From assembly GCA_905221605.1 (NCBI GenBank), contig CAJNDS010000144.1, forward strand, positions 152,501 through 215,832: DNA of 63,332 nucleotides, given 5' to 3'. The notes beneath the pieces were generated by a model. That model made no database searches. It was not told the origin of the DNA and saw only the letters and a list, made by a program, of their open reading frames with translations. Positions 55,101 through 59,353 of this stretch are shown one piece after another (positions within the stretch are counted from its first letter, which is position 1; every line of letters begins with the position of its first letter). The stretch is from Symbiodinium natans (taxonomy: Eukaryota; Sar; Dinophyceae; Suessiales; Symbiodiniaceae). The position numbers and the translations under genes are program-made.

Positions 55101-57482
55101 ACCCTTACTCTTGTCAGAGTGCGCTGAGCCTTTCGCGCTGCCTCCGGACGGAGCCGCAGCACCTGGCTTTCCCGTATGCAGGAAGGTGCATTTGTCTCCA
55201 CGGTCACAGCGACCTTGCTTGAAGAATTTGCACTCACGTGGACCGCGACTGGGAGAGCCTGTCCTCGAGGGACTGCGCGGACCACGGCCTCTGCCGGGTG
55301 TGGGTGTGCGAGGGCGCCCGGATGGCACCTGGTGCTTATACTTACACTTTTCACCGTTTTTGCAACTACCATTCTTGACGAAGGCAATGCAGAAACCTTT
55401 GGGCACCTTCTGGGGTGCTGGCATGGCAGGCACCTGAGGGGCGCCTGACTGTCTTGCTATGCGCTCACGATTTCTCTCAAGTCTTTTGCGATTGATGTGC
55501 GCAGTGGCAGCATCATACAGAAATTTGAAGGACCTCTCAGCGGTTCCTTCTGCGGCTCTTTCGTAGACATTGATGTCGTGCTGAAGGGCTCGGCACTTTT
55601 TGATCTGTCTATGGAAGAGAGGTTCAAGGACTGTGTCTTCAGGTGTTTTCTGAATCCCTGAAAGAACAGTATCCCAGTTCCTGATGAATGTCACCAAATT
55701 CTCGTTAGTCATGGTGACTGACAACAAGTCTTCCATATCATAAACAGAATTGTGCAAAGCATTGGTAGCAAAGTACTTGTGCAAGAGAAACAGGATCTGC
55801 CTACCTCTCACAAGCCTTCCGGCGTGAGCCTCCCTCTCTTTGAGGGTGTCCATCTGGCGTGCAAAATCGCCTTCCAGAACATTGGTGATCGCCGACAAGA
55901 TCTTTGCATCAAGCGTGGTGAAGCCGTCAGTGTTAATGAGATCGCTCTCCTTAGCATCCTTATCCCAAACGTTAGCAAGCCATTCAAAGGCTTTGTCTGG
56001 CTTGTTGGAGGCAGCAACGACTGCTTCGCGAACCCTAATCCGCCAATTGCGATACTGCTCGGGTGTAGGAAACTTAGGAAAGACGATCTTTTCGGCTTCT
56101 TTGGACTTGTTCTTGCTACCTTCATCCTCAGTATCCTTGTCATCCCCCGACTTCTTGCTACTCCTGGCCAGGGATTTGAGCAGAGCCTTGAGCTGCTTGG
56201 GAGATAATCCTGAGTCAGATGACGAGGAACTACTGGAATCCCTCTTCTTCTTCTTCTTTTTGTCTTTCTTCTTGCTCTTTTTCTTCTTGTGATGGCTACT
56301 GGAGTCATCATCATCACTGCCGCCGTCATCCCCATCATCTGGGCCACCACCGTCAGGGGGGCGTCGGAACCTTGGTCCCATGCCATCCTGCGGAGGCGTG
56401 TTGATAGGAATCGTCGGAACAAGTCCCGGGGGCACAGTGGGCACAGAGCTCGAGGCGTTGGCATGAGCCTCAAGAGCGGCAATTGCCTTGCTGAGCTGCA
56501 ATTTGAGCTCAGCGTTCTCTCTCTCAGCTGCTTTCCGCTTCTCGGACTCCTGACTAACGACTACTCTGAAGTCTCGGACCTCAGCAGAGAGGCGATTGAT
56601 CTCAACCTCAGATGAAGCCTGCACTGCATTTGTTGCCTGGGCAGCAGAAACGCGTACACTGTCAAGCTCAGAGTTCATGAGATCAGCATTGCTCATGGCC
56701 TTAGCTTCCGCTAGGTGGAGTTGCTCCTGGAGCCTAGCATATGACAAATCTGCGTGCGATTCTGCAGATCTCAATTTTTCAGCCAAGGCATGAGCTTCAC
56801 CGCGAGCCATGTTTATCTCAAGGGCCTGCGATTCCAATTGAGTTTGGCCTGTTGAGAATCTGGCTCTGGCTTGCTGTTCCTCTTCTCCAAGCCTTGTTTC
56901 GGCCTGAGCAAGTTCAACTCTTAGTTTCGACACTCCGGACATGACATGGCTACCCATAGATAGCATCTGCTCCTGAAAACTGTTCGTGATCTGACCAAGG
57001 ATCTGGTTATGGCGATGCTCAGCAATCTGTTCAATCAGAGGTGATCTATCATTCTGAATGAACGTCTGGCTTACGTTAGCTTGGTTCTGCATGAGTCTTT
57101 GTTCGCCAATCATTAAGCTGTTCATCGTCGCGGAGTTCGGCATAGAGAAACTCGGTGCTGTCGGATTAAAGGTCTGAAGTGAACCTCTTTCAGCTACATT
57201 TGGAGCTGAAGCTTGTCTTTCATGAGGAGACACGACCTGCCAAGGTGTGGTGGTACTGAGGCTACTAGGTGCTCCTGTGGGGGCAGCAGCTTCCGAAACC
57301 GCACCTCTCTGGAAGAGACGCATGTCATGTATCCTCAGGGCATTGGTGGTCAAAGGAGGTTCACTGTCCCGGGGAGGAGCCTCGTCACCTGGAGCATTAC
57401 CATCAAAGGACATACTCAGGCTACTAGCTCCGTCTTCCGGGATAGGTATACCTGCAGGATTAAGCGGAGCAGAATCCGACAT
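43155..57482 (-). CDS. Giant Gag-Pol polyprotein, 4775 residues
   Basis: One uninterrupted frame from an ATG 41 bases inside the 5' LTR to a TGA. Order by residue: coiled coil (170-345); acidic then lysine-rich stretch (360-430); Gag core-like region (455-680); two CCCH zinc fingers (698-717, 751-769); a hydrophobic segment near 845-865; a Cys cluster near 960-975; DTG protease (997-999); 2OG-Fe(II) oxygenase-like domain (1160-1320); integrase (1480-1740); reverse transcriptase with YVDD at 2263-2266; RNase H split by an insertion (2530-2900); methyltransferase-like domain (2940-3155); SGNH hydrolase-like domain (3365-3600); acidic linker (3640-3830); Tpt1/KptA-like domain (3845-4090); zinc ribbon (4237-4254); Arg/Ser-rich stretch (4540-4650). 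The protein would be cut by its own protease. Motifs are read directly; the functions of the non-copia parts are inferred. Confidence 0.92.
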   Translation of the reverse strand: MSDSAPLNPAGIPIPEDGASSLSMSFDGNAPGDEAPPRDSEPPLTTNALRIHDMRLFQRGAVSEAAAPTGAPSSLSTTTPWQVVSPHERQASAPNVAERGSLQTFNPTAPSFSMPNSATMNSLMIGEQRLMQNQANVSQTFIQNDRSPLIEQIAEHRHNQILGQITNSFQEQMLSMGSHVMSGVSKLRVELAQAETRLGEEEQQARARFSTGQTQLESQALEINMARGEAHALAEKLRSAESHADLSYARLQEQLHLAEAKAMSNADLMNSELDSVRVSAAQATNAVQASSEVEINRLSAEVRDFRVVVSQESEKRKAAERENAELKLQLSKAIAALEAHANASSSVPTVPPGLVPTIPINTPPQDGMGPRFRRPPDGGGPDDGDDGGSDDDDSSSHHKKKKSKKKDKKKKKKRDSSSSSSSDSGLSPKQLKALLKSLARSSKKSGDDKDTEDEGSKNKSKEAEKIVFPKFPTPEQYRNWRIRVREAVVAASNKPDKAFEWLANVWDKDAKESDLINTDGFTTLDAKILSAITNVLEGDFARQMDTLKEREAHAGRLVRGRQILFLLHKYFATNALHNSVYDMEDLLSVTMTNENLVTFIRNWDTVLSGIQKTPEDTVLEPLFHRQIKKCRALQHDINVYERAAEGTAERSFKFLYDAATAHINRKRLERNRERIARQSGAPQVPAMPAPQKVPKGFCIAFVKNGSCKNGEKCKYKHQVPSGRPRTPTPGRGRGPRSPSRTGSPSRGPRECKFFKQGRCDRGDKCTFLHTGKPGAAAPSGGSAKGSAHSDKSKGRHKKKKKDRKGSRPSSKDSKGSKNSKGSNGSRKSGGSGRKKGGGHSIPTAVCLLGAMMAGTAHHADAYTLRKDESCWPSHYSEFTHLALAAVSFDDSPDYINFPLRDGELKYSVEYPKRTFTSSWSTEDVPSGNAQSTRDALMAARMLRASVRSSLDGVPAKCNFCCDTEFGCDHCIPKGLRVTCPAKPDAALCSHPMEWIGDTGSAQDLISERELADLVPFESDCPINISTANGPGYANRQCEVGVPSINSVAKPYVLPNTPSVLSVGQRCMEQGYDFIWKGFQRPYFKVPGSGKVYLDVRDNVPYLKSWKEGTACPARRIAASSGGSRTDPEIVAKELLQNQDFSHRSCLKLLKESTFKQPRSRRSAIRVKDDRDSKYLVFGAFSHGGMQGITKRSKSYPKVIQYLLGYLRKHGVDGPVTSLAVNCNSDVKMHKDVNNHRDHDNFTISLGDFTGGQLWVHDNCIEKNQRDTEVMTSPSGDSMVGKLWDSRENVVTFNPKSYHCVTPWKGERWSITAYVNRAIHKLSPDEITKLKEYGFLVPRRSVEVPAAPVEIDEEMTLHDLAMMDLPKSSPDRARKPETKSKGKPTSSPKEKSASSKAKPSPPEPDWSRVEEQLREAVAPLPPPAHPPESVLYKIDEGGSLVPAEPSDSPPHPEGVSVAPGDGAGRVPEGDGKRSRAFEKLKAEAKSTHHLMSHQPKNPFCDVCQRAKMYKQPSYQTDGTHSIEAKAFGDHLTADHIIVYRDKGVAIEESRLALVMKDVFTGFTYAYPSALRSEDECIAALQHFVSSSDEVGVFYSDQAQELISSAKFLGWRHELSKAYIHQSNAIAERAVRATTEGTRSNLLQAGLSHVYWPQALEHSCAAFNVSNLNGPKYTPWYKRFGYAFPGKIIPFGCRVDYWVGPKNKRRKRDRFEPTSEPGIFLGYYFQPGMKWRNEILALPLKELNRQDFHECLKPVKAYQFHVPNGEFVFPMRERYEKVQQGLATDALEGPVSQSLTNQDAEPALEQDSVDADRKDEPSLVIDPKSGKMIPIPEGGGYYDSGGTLGRRYGGTRGSRKPDSIPSDLWVRLSKKQKDKAIEDEVRENALRELESGGGGSSGSSGKPAAVANASKDEWVIRGDKLIRFHYIPRKELFSPDLTDCPVPIASLGRDRVTKIMPLGGTEIIPDADEWRNVRRRNKKLSYKWIGRTEFSVIARPDSSGQATVGSQDFPCMPTVPTAEDPHRTKVARAFPETFQEITEAIAMVARPVGKKELMTDSDAQASLDMEWDKLIKKKAWDMSTVREWDDVSKEAAKKGKKAHVGKIFEICVEKGSELPKGNPLRKFKGRTVFQGNNVRDENNDTALFSELGSSPATMEAGKVLDAYGHAPNHGVEQADGKQAYTQTTLKGADTWVRLPRERWPKEWIGKYKDPVVRLRLALYGHPDSGGFWEQHCEKRLKEVGFELVYPAAWPSVFFHPTLRLLLAVYVDDFKMAGPKENLAKGWELIGSRIDMDTPTPIGRYLGCEHISRTEKQNASDHPFAHVFDKHLPDPAAKPASVVVKEDFTEYFPEEGVIVRHHVQPRKVPFKPRAAEALALDLGSHRLTVAAPLGKEDSPTETWDSGGPGRKSSDFWTGVTYLTTSNHTEHSALAAVKRVRDKNSAKKEARKHAFYDVNQLSDHKGAMYAPTKQVVYDMSSFLQQAVDRYKELTGPEWHHLKKVTTPFYDDKIARPTDAEAEPKGKLAPIASRVLMKLLFAARMARFDLLRAVQGLASRITKWSTDCDKALHRLMCYVASTLDHRMSCFIGDDLKDCKLWLFADSDHAGEHDNKSTSGGFLALVGPNTYFPLSAFSKKQTSTALSSTEAEVVCANVSLRALGLPSSALWSVLLNAGGDAALKALKSDVPKGDFNSKTHPFPEMSKITKTGKYLLSDGRQVEVFNKMQSLPNPVELSSHPIRDLWLLRKGKWEIHQKAVAWEEIDEDERTLPPTDFEAGVLVYRRSTAEYRRHAEAEAILHRETAGIRSSGGVDVDEIGISRTSKDMGLIMSVPHSIQPVVLEDNQATIRILESGKSPAFRHADKTQRINLGWIAEQFRRKHYDLAYINTLLQAADILTKPFTSTEKWSNALRLLGISQRKLERTKAHPAGAATAEQGEPSRPEGKAQRVIIEVCCNQDSIIGELAHSEFPECKVVRITESMDLNSPDTRKEVLKIAKSYHRAGAQVLTWVSLPCTGGSAWTRINLKIPKNRDTVLEARKDFRKLWASFVDLSQGLDQVGVQYCVEWPRDCEYWGWSKIRKWLDLHPFVYAKFDGCRFGLKDRRHNPVKKPWCVATTLETLHKKIHAKVCTGDHSHAKCLKESENYPKSLARAIHSAFKEHCKATAAVAQAPHHSYAPVCPAIPLSEGMALALSQEERKARIEDFKLALQDPDRRADAMAGLLLPPSYRDLADAVVEPDADAADDELFLGIVPVYRWRALRAEHPTSHWTILYEQYYRDHGVRVFAEGDADTSALQDSTLGGWIDVLYRYAQDLANIAWGPRSAGVLDATRHDDICRKVELLSRGASKYTCFHVTSELMGKLFSPALQRIPLPSEERLRILVVGDSSLALCQFKGRSPTHRTNVGIYVEEALRHDRRFTSIHYEMVWGAQLDELHAKADSFLGRNPHPDGVATHVIISWSGNDVWGSHGYHGYTWHLNTKYTNRSKEELEALNEWPTKQRLRVEKAVRNLRLLLARHDVCGITVLTGDHHSEVFPTGPEYGLCMEQHADAMLALGINIVDPIEMYGHTSKPDDFHADASDRNKQVMVPWHCSLLRGVFVNHQLMKVRDQLVANQRDVVFHNHFLMGKAEPFLTVPPASAQLIHKPIEDPNPPQAREAEEEIVLSGPLLGEMEEPSMMQVPEVPNAQEEISDLDFARLDTRPGAGCVVEGAESALLNVITEDIIKATFEAVKDATEEELKQAAVEAQVVNLDDFVEAEELPAEAKGRETYVAQPGRIEGAASSADVRPPAGPTAAMEESEDEVVIMDAPLTSEATIQKPFTPAAKPKPPALPRWMTADQLPPLPDDYRWLTPGARVALSKKISFLTRGFAEIRAPHLHVKAAEDHSLRWDEFFEKLSQMWRGLRVENVVDALLHNDKLRFEIKVNFGLNKLVVFHAIRAIQGHNATLLSDETDLNDTHAAVYHLAESWFPTLKDRPPVGTEGIKSEMWTEMPPLGYHSTKWSSFGSIVENGLVPGGCGATAEGARNFLMMSPIPAWERRDHQGVRENAEIEFVVDLQLAALDGVRILRTKADAVETPDWLSNRYLIYAYERKSLTPIWHNRVYEQLRVRVHKARKDFLAGREPGPIYEEHVLRRWQSKSPMPGCYIDFLCSEAEDLSFDEYKHICNNMHSPFQIAEDENITVNGEAINADDVTFHTEAKPQYVGNARWGSRLKTWYSALGRRTDVTYRSKLEHYVIQEFVDFPTLRCGSCNRDFVDGMINCPWCSVRISAESDMAHVTETKRARDEASRRGTGIDLLAIAPRKGLAMNRHRVRQGRDDDDISLPAAVRGKCLAMKKSLAKRGGGDHLLELLDEPLDAYNYVSKGIDIGSLAQLELFTRLHNPAPGGDARGRKEFAGSHNADARLSIAWMPGDTEIVLNRAFFIAFSSRLYILDEAAMLIYATQQTYFGQRFPFSILGFDGEIYTPEPASVTELAAQLAEFFKVQLGFAGTYDDPAPTEVTMSGNLRIPEGFASMGQTQLNEVLRDTRFYDRRLARTAYDPEWVRASRARSAGYMRAPPPPGRDGPRASSSRRYGRASASPARQHSEGANDPTRDRTRSSSAYGANRGRSPRRTGSYVEPTSKATPPRLRSATPRPPAARRQSSQQDQPAASRRRVEPTNPTETEGEWLRARRERVNQMIETRLDELTQLLERPLGITFPYDVDGEEINGREPRHPRFNRLEAYYWAMLYARDQHYIQEEEVVNCIPSFGQLNRVVVYDYENVIWYLNGWEHKVTDPFTGETTRRY
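43533..43865 (-). other. Arg/Ser-rich low-complexity segment (residues 4540-4650)
   Basis: Dense RS, RR and SP pairs and Pro runs, as in RS domains of splicing factors. It probably binds nucleic acid or nuclear speckle proteins. The last 100 residues after it look folded (Trp, Tyr-rich) but are unassigned. Confidence 0.55.
44712..44783 (-). other. Zinc ribbon (residues 4234-4257)
   Basis: C-x2-C-x10-C-x2-C (CGSC...CPWC, Cys 4237, 4240, 4251, 4254), a likely structural zinc site just after the Tpt1-like domain. The following 230 residues are not recognised. Confidence 0.75.
45213..45950 (-). other. Tpt1/KptA RNA 2'-phosphotransferase-like domain (residues 3845-4090)
   Basis: LSKKISFLTRG lines up without gaps with the family start LSKxLSxxLRH. 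NDKLRFEI, IRAIQGHN (Arg 3928), GYHSTKW (3986-3990) and VRENAEIEFVVD (Arg 4035) then follow in Tpt1 order. Family members remove a 2'-phosphate from spliced tRNA using NAD+. The first catalytic pair is Arg-His in the family but Arg-Gly here (3857-3858), so the activity may be changed or lost. Confidence 0.75.
46683..47390 (-). other. SGNH/GDSL hydrolase-like domain (residues 3365-3600)
   Basis: Block I LRILVVGDSSLALCQ (Ser 3377), block III WSGNDVWG (Asn 3453) and block V PDDFHAD (Asp 3563, His 3566) give the Ser, Asn, Asp and His of an SGNH esterase in the right order and spacing. Some LINE elements carry an esterase of this fold in ORF1; its presence in a copia Pol is unexpected. The substrate is unknown. 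Confidence 0.7.
48018..48665 (-). other. Divergent DNA cytosine-methyltransferase-like domain (residues 2940-3155)
   Basis: IIEVCCNQDSIIGE resembles the cofactor loop of Rossmann methyltransferases. SLPCTGGSAW carries a Pro-Cys pair (Cys 3006) where C5-methyltransferases have their catalytic Cys. EWPRDCEYW follows as a motif VI-like segment, then FDGCRFGL...KKPWCVATT, then YPKSLARAIHSAF. Retrotransposon-borne C5-methyltransferases are known from Symbiodinium, but this copy is divergent; it could be inactive or methylate another substrate. Confidence 0.55.
48783..49895 (-). other. RNase H with an internal insertion (residues 2530-2900)
   Basis: The first half has LFADSDHAGE (Asp 2596/2598), STSGG and SSTEAEVV (Glu 2640). 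The last part resumes at EDNQATIRI (Asp 2835) and ends ADILTKPF. In ordinary copia RNase H the SSTEAE and DNQ boxes are about 40 residues apart; here they are 195 apart. About 150 unrelated residues (roughly 2665-2825) are therefore inserted in the fold, without loss of the catalytic boxes. Confidence 0.85.
50493..51215 (-). other. Reverse transcriptase (residues 2090-2330)
   Basis: The first catalytic Asp is 2173 in QADGKQAYTQ. The YVDD box is at 2263-2266 in LLLAVYVDDFKMAG, followed by GRYLGCEH. Motif order and wording are those of copia reverse transcriptases. Confidence 0.93.
52263..53045 (-). other. Integrase (residues 1480-1740)
   Basis: The zinc-binding head has His at 1487/1488 and 1492 and a CDVC pair at 1499-1502. 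The catalytic core has an Asp near 1533 (TADHI), Asp 1595 (FYSDQAQE) and Glu 1626 (HQSNAIAER). The D-E spacing is 30 residues rather than the common 35. The C-terminal part (RRKRDRFEP...GIFLGYY) matches the copia integrase tail. Confidence 0.88.
53523..54005 (-). other. 2-oxoglutarate/Fe(II) oxygenase-like domain (residues 1160-1320)
   Basis: Iron ligands H-x-D at 1229-1231 (KMHKDVNN), a GGQLWVHD strand, a distal His at 1298 (YHCVTPW), and an Arg nine residues later (GERWSITAY) that would hold 2-oxoglutarate. This H-x-D...H...R layout is that of the double-stranded beta-helix dioxygenases, which include prolyl hydroxylases, AlkB and TET/JBP. The subfamily cannot be fixed by eye. The domain sits between protease and integrase, where copia elements have only a linker. 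Confidence 0.75.
54228..54530 (-). other. Aspartic protease (residues 985-1085)
   Basis: MEWIGDTGSAQDLIS carries the catalytic D-T-G at 997-999 in the hydrophobic context of retropepsins. A Cys-rich patch (CNFCCDTEFGCDHC) lies just upstream and may bind metal. The protease should release the polyprotein domains. Confidence 0.8.
55176..55391 (-). other. Two CCCH zinc fingers in Gag (residues 698-769)
   Basis: C-x8-C-x5-C-x3-H at 698-717 and C-x7-C-x5-C-x3-H at 751-769. This is the RNA-binding CCCH type found in mRNA-processing proteins. Copia Gag normally ends in a CCHC knuckle (C-x2-C-x4-H-x4-C), which is absent here. A Lys/Ser-rich basic tail follows. Confidence 0.85.
55443..56120 (-). other. 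Gag core-like region (residues 455-680)
   Basis: Begins FPKFPTPEQYRNWR and continues as a helical segment ending before the zinc fingers. Position and pattern (a Tyr-x-x-Trp start, then helices) fit the capsid-like part of copia Gag proteins. This is assigned by position and general character, not by a catalytic motif. Confidence 0.6.
56448..56975 (-). other. Gag N-terminal coiled coil (residues 170-345)
   Basis: Long Glu/Ala/Leu/Gln-rich helix with heptad-like spacing, followed by an Asp-rich run and a tract of about 18 residues that is almost all Lys. It probably drives Gag multimerisation. The adjoining basic tract could bind RNA or act as a nuclear localisation signal. Confidence 0.7.
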
Positions 57483-57523
57483 TGCAGAGTTGGTCTAACA
57501 GAGTGCTACGGCTGATAACCTAT

Positions 57524-57607
57524 TGTTACCAGCGGATAGCCCTGAACAATCATTTTCTTGAGCCACGGCGAACGGGTGAATACAGCTTGTGTCTTCCAGT
57601 AACTACA
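57524..57607 (-). repeat. 5' LTR (84 bp)
   Basis: Upstream long terminal repeat of the retrotransposon. It is identical over 84 bp to the copy at 42791-42874, with TG...CA ends, and three further matching bases on the inner side are probably chance. It is far shorter than the few hundred bases usual for LTRs, so promoter and polyadenylation signals must be very compact. On the coding strand it contains CCGTTCGCCGTGGCTCAAG, whose last nine bases match the 3' end of the dinoflagellate spliced leader. Confidence 0.9.
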
Positions 57608-57638
57608 AGGGTTTAGGGTTGATATAGGGTTTAGGGTT
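57608..57638 (+). repeat. 31-base direct repeat flanking the retrotransposon (right)
   Basis: Identical to the left copy and directly abutting the right LTR. A looser third copy (GGGTTGATGTAGGG) follows near 57663, so pre-existing local repetition is possible. Confidence 0.8.
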
Positions 57639-57689
57639 TAGGGTTTAGGGTTTAGCGTTTAGGGTTGATGTAGGGTTTAGGGTTTACAG

Positions 57690-57834
57690 GGTCTATGGGA
57701 TTCTGGGTGTGAAGGTGGCTGACCAAGCGTTGGGCGAGCCGAGGCTGTGGAATGAGATACGGGCGCGAGTCCGGTTGCATTGCAAGAGAAGAGAGCGAGA
57801 GAGAAAGAGAGAGGAGGGGAAAAAAGATAAATAA
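57690..57834 (+). CDS. Candidate terminal exon (plus), basic tail
   Basis: Reads VYGILGVKVADQALGEPRLW then NEIRARVRLHC and a long Arg/Lys/Glu tail to TAA, after a GTTTACAG acceptor. It starts 80 bases outside the retrotransposon, on the opposite strand. Confidence 0.5.
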
Positions 57835-58011
57835 ACAAAGAAAGAAGGTACAGAAAGGCAGAAGTCACGAACAAAAAACATACTACAGGAATACAAGGAC
57901 AAAACGACAGAGACACACAAGGAATGCAAGAAAGAACTACAGAACTGCAGAGGCAAGTAACAAAAACAAATGAACAAAGAAATCCGGACAGAGCGAACGA
58001 AGGAAACCTCA

Positions 58012-59065
58012 AGCCCTAAAACCCGAACCCTAAACCCCCTAGAACCCTAGAACGCCTGGAACCCTAGAACCCTCAAACCCTAGAACCCTAGAACTCTAAA
58101 TCCCTACAGCCCTAAAAAAGTCTAAGCCCCTAAAACCCTAAAACCGTAAAACCCTAAACCCTAAACCCTAAACCCTAAACCCCAAACCCTAAACCCTAAA
58201 CCCTGCTGAATGCTGTCAAGTTATAGGCTGCTCCTCCCAGCGACCGTCGGGAAGCAGCTTGGCCGCCCTCGGGCTGGGCTTAGGGTTGTCGGAGGCGTTG
58301 AGGGTTTAGGGTTTAGGGTTTAGGGTTTGGGGTTTGGGGTTTAGGGTGTAGGGTTTAGGGTTTGCTTGGAAGCATAGCGTTGAAAAGGGCTTGTCGGGGC
58401 TGTCGGGCTTTATCGGGCTTTATCGGGTTTATAGGGTTTGAAGGGTTTGTGGGTTGGGGGGTTTGGTGGGTTTGGGAGGTCTTGGGAGCTTTGGGGGTTT
58501 AGGGCGCTTGTGGTTTGGGGCTTCCGGTGTGGGGTTTAGAGTTTGTGGTTTTGAGGGCCAAGGTTGACAGGGCTGACAGGGTCTTGGTATGTCGTGGCAA
58601 GTAGGGTCAACCCCGGACCCTAGGCCCTCAATCCAAAATCCCAAACCCTCAACCCTAAACCCTAAATCCGAAGAATCCCTAAACGCTAAACCCTAAACCC
58701 CTAAACCCTAAACCCTCAACCCTAAACCCTAAACCCTAATCTCCTGGGGTTCTTGTTGTTAGAGGCCGTTCAGAGGGCTGTTTGGCTTACAGGGCTTAAA
58801 GGGTTGAGGGACTTAAGGGCTCGGGGCTTAAACCCTCAACCCTAAACTCAATAAACAGCCCTAAGGCCCAAGCCCTAAGCCCTAAGCCCTAAGCCCTGAG
58901 GCCCGAGGCCGAAGGCCTAAGGCCTGAGGCCTAAACCCGAAACCCTGAACCCTGAGCCCTAAACCCTAAACCCTGAACCCTGAACCCTGAGCCCTAAACC
59001 CTAAACCCTAAACCCTAGACCCTAGACCCTGAACCCTAAACCCTAAACCCTAAACCCCACCTATA
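58012..59065. repeat. Telomere-type mosaic right of the element
   Basis: CCCTAAA and TTTAGGG arrays, many degenerate. A piece at 58227-58290 follows a GTTATAG acceptor and reads AAPPSDRREAAWPPSGW on plus, a weak exon candidate. Confidence 0.6.
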
Positions 59066-59093
59066 CCCTACTGAATGCGCTGTGGGCGTTGAG

Positions 59094-59142
59094 GTCGCAA
59101 GTTATCTATGGCAGCCAGTCCTTGGCTTCCTCAGAATTTCGG
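59094..59142 (+). CDS. Candidate exon (plus)
   Basis: Reads SQVIYGSQSLASSEFR, ending TTTCGG|GTTTAG at the array edge. Phase 0 out, fitting the next exon. Confidence 0.5.
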
Positions 59143-59233
59143 GTTTAGGGTTTAGGGCTAGGGTTTAGGGTTTAGGGTTTTAGGGTTTTAGGGTTTAGGG
59201 TTTAGGGTTTAGGATTTAGGGTTTAGGAGCTAG

Positions 59234-59353
59234 GTTGCTTTGAAATGGGGTCTTCAAGGGATCAAGGGTACCAGTGAAACAGAACCCATGTCCCACTTCG
59301 CTTGCCTGATCAGGTCCTCGCTCGCGCGCCTTCGAGAGGGGGCTACGGCTTAG
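59234..59353 (+). CDS. Candidate terminal exon (plus), 39 codons
   Basis: Reads VALKWGLQGIKGTSETEPMS then HFACLIRSSLARLREGATA and TAG, after a GAGCTAG acceptor. With the previous exon it gives a continuous frame across an 91-base telomere-type intron. Confidence 0.55.
   Translation, partial: VALKWGLQGIKGTSETEPMSHFACLIRSSLARLREGATA

Larger units (their letters stand above)
42791..57607 (-). mobile_element. 14.8-kb Ty1/copia-type LTR retrotransposon with captured enzyme domains
   Basis: Complete element read on the minus strand. It is bounded by two identical 84-bp LTRs that start TGTAGTTAC and end GTAACA. A short 41-base leader, one 4775-codon gag-pol frame and a roughly 280-base 3' untranslated part lie between them. 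Integrase comes before reverse transcriptase, the diagnostic order of the copia superfamily. Usual copia elements are about 5 kb, so this one is nearly three times longer; the extra length is inside the coding frame. A run of six G on the coding strand (42875-42880) abuts the 3' LTR and would serve as the polypurine tract. No convincing tRNA primer site was found after the 5' LTR. Identical LTRs and an unbroken frame suggest a recent, possibly still competent, insertion. Confidence 0.9.

Noticed and set aside
43110-57515. Open frames on the plus strand and in other minus frames across the retrotransposon
   Set aside because: They are shadows of the 4775-codon frame, have no recognisable motifs, and overlap conserved domains of the true frame.
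57490-57523. tRNA primer-binding site after the 5' LTR
   Set aside because: AGGTTATCAG shares a few bases with the initiator-Met tRNA complement, but it is offset by several bases from the LTR and mismatched, so it is not convincing.
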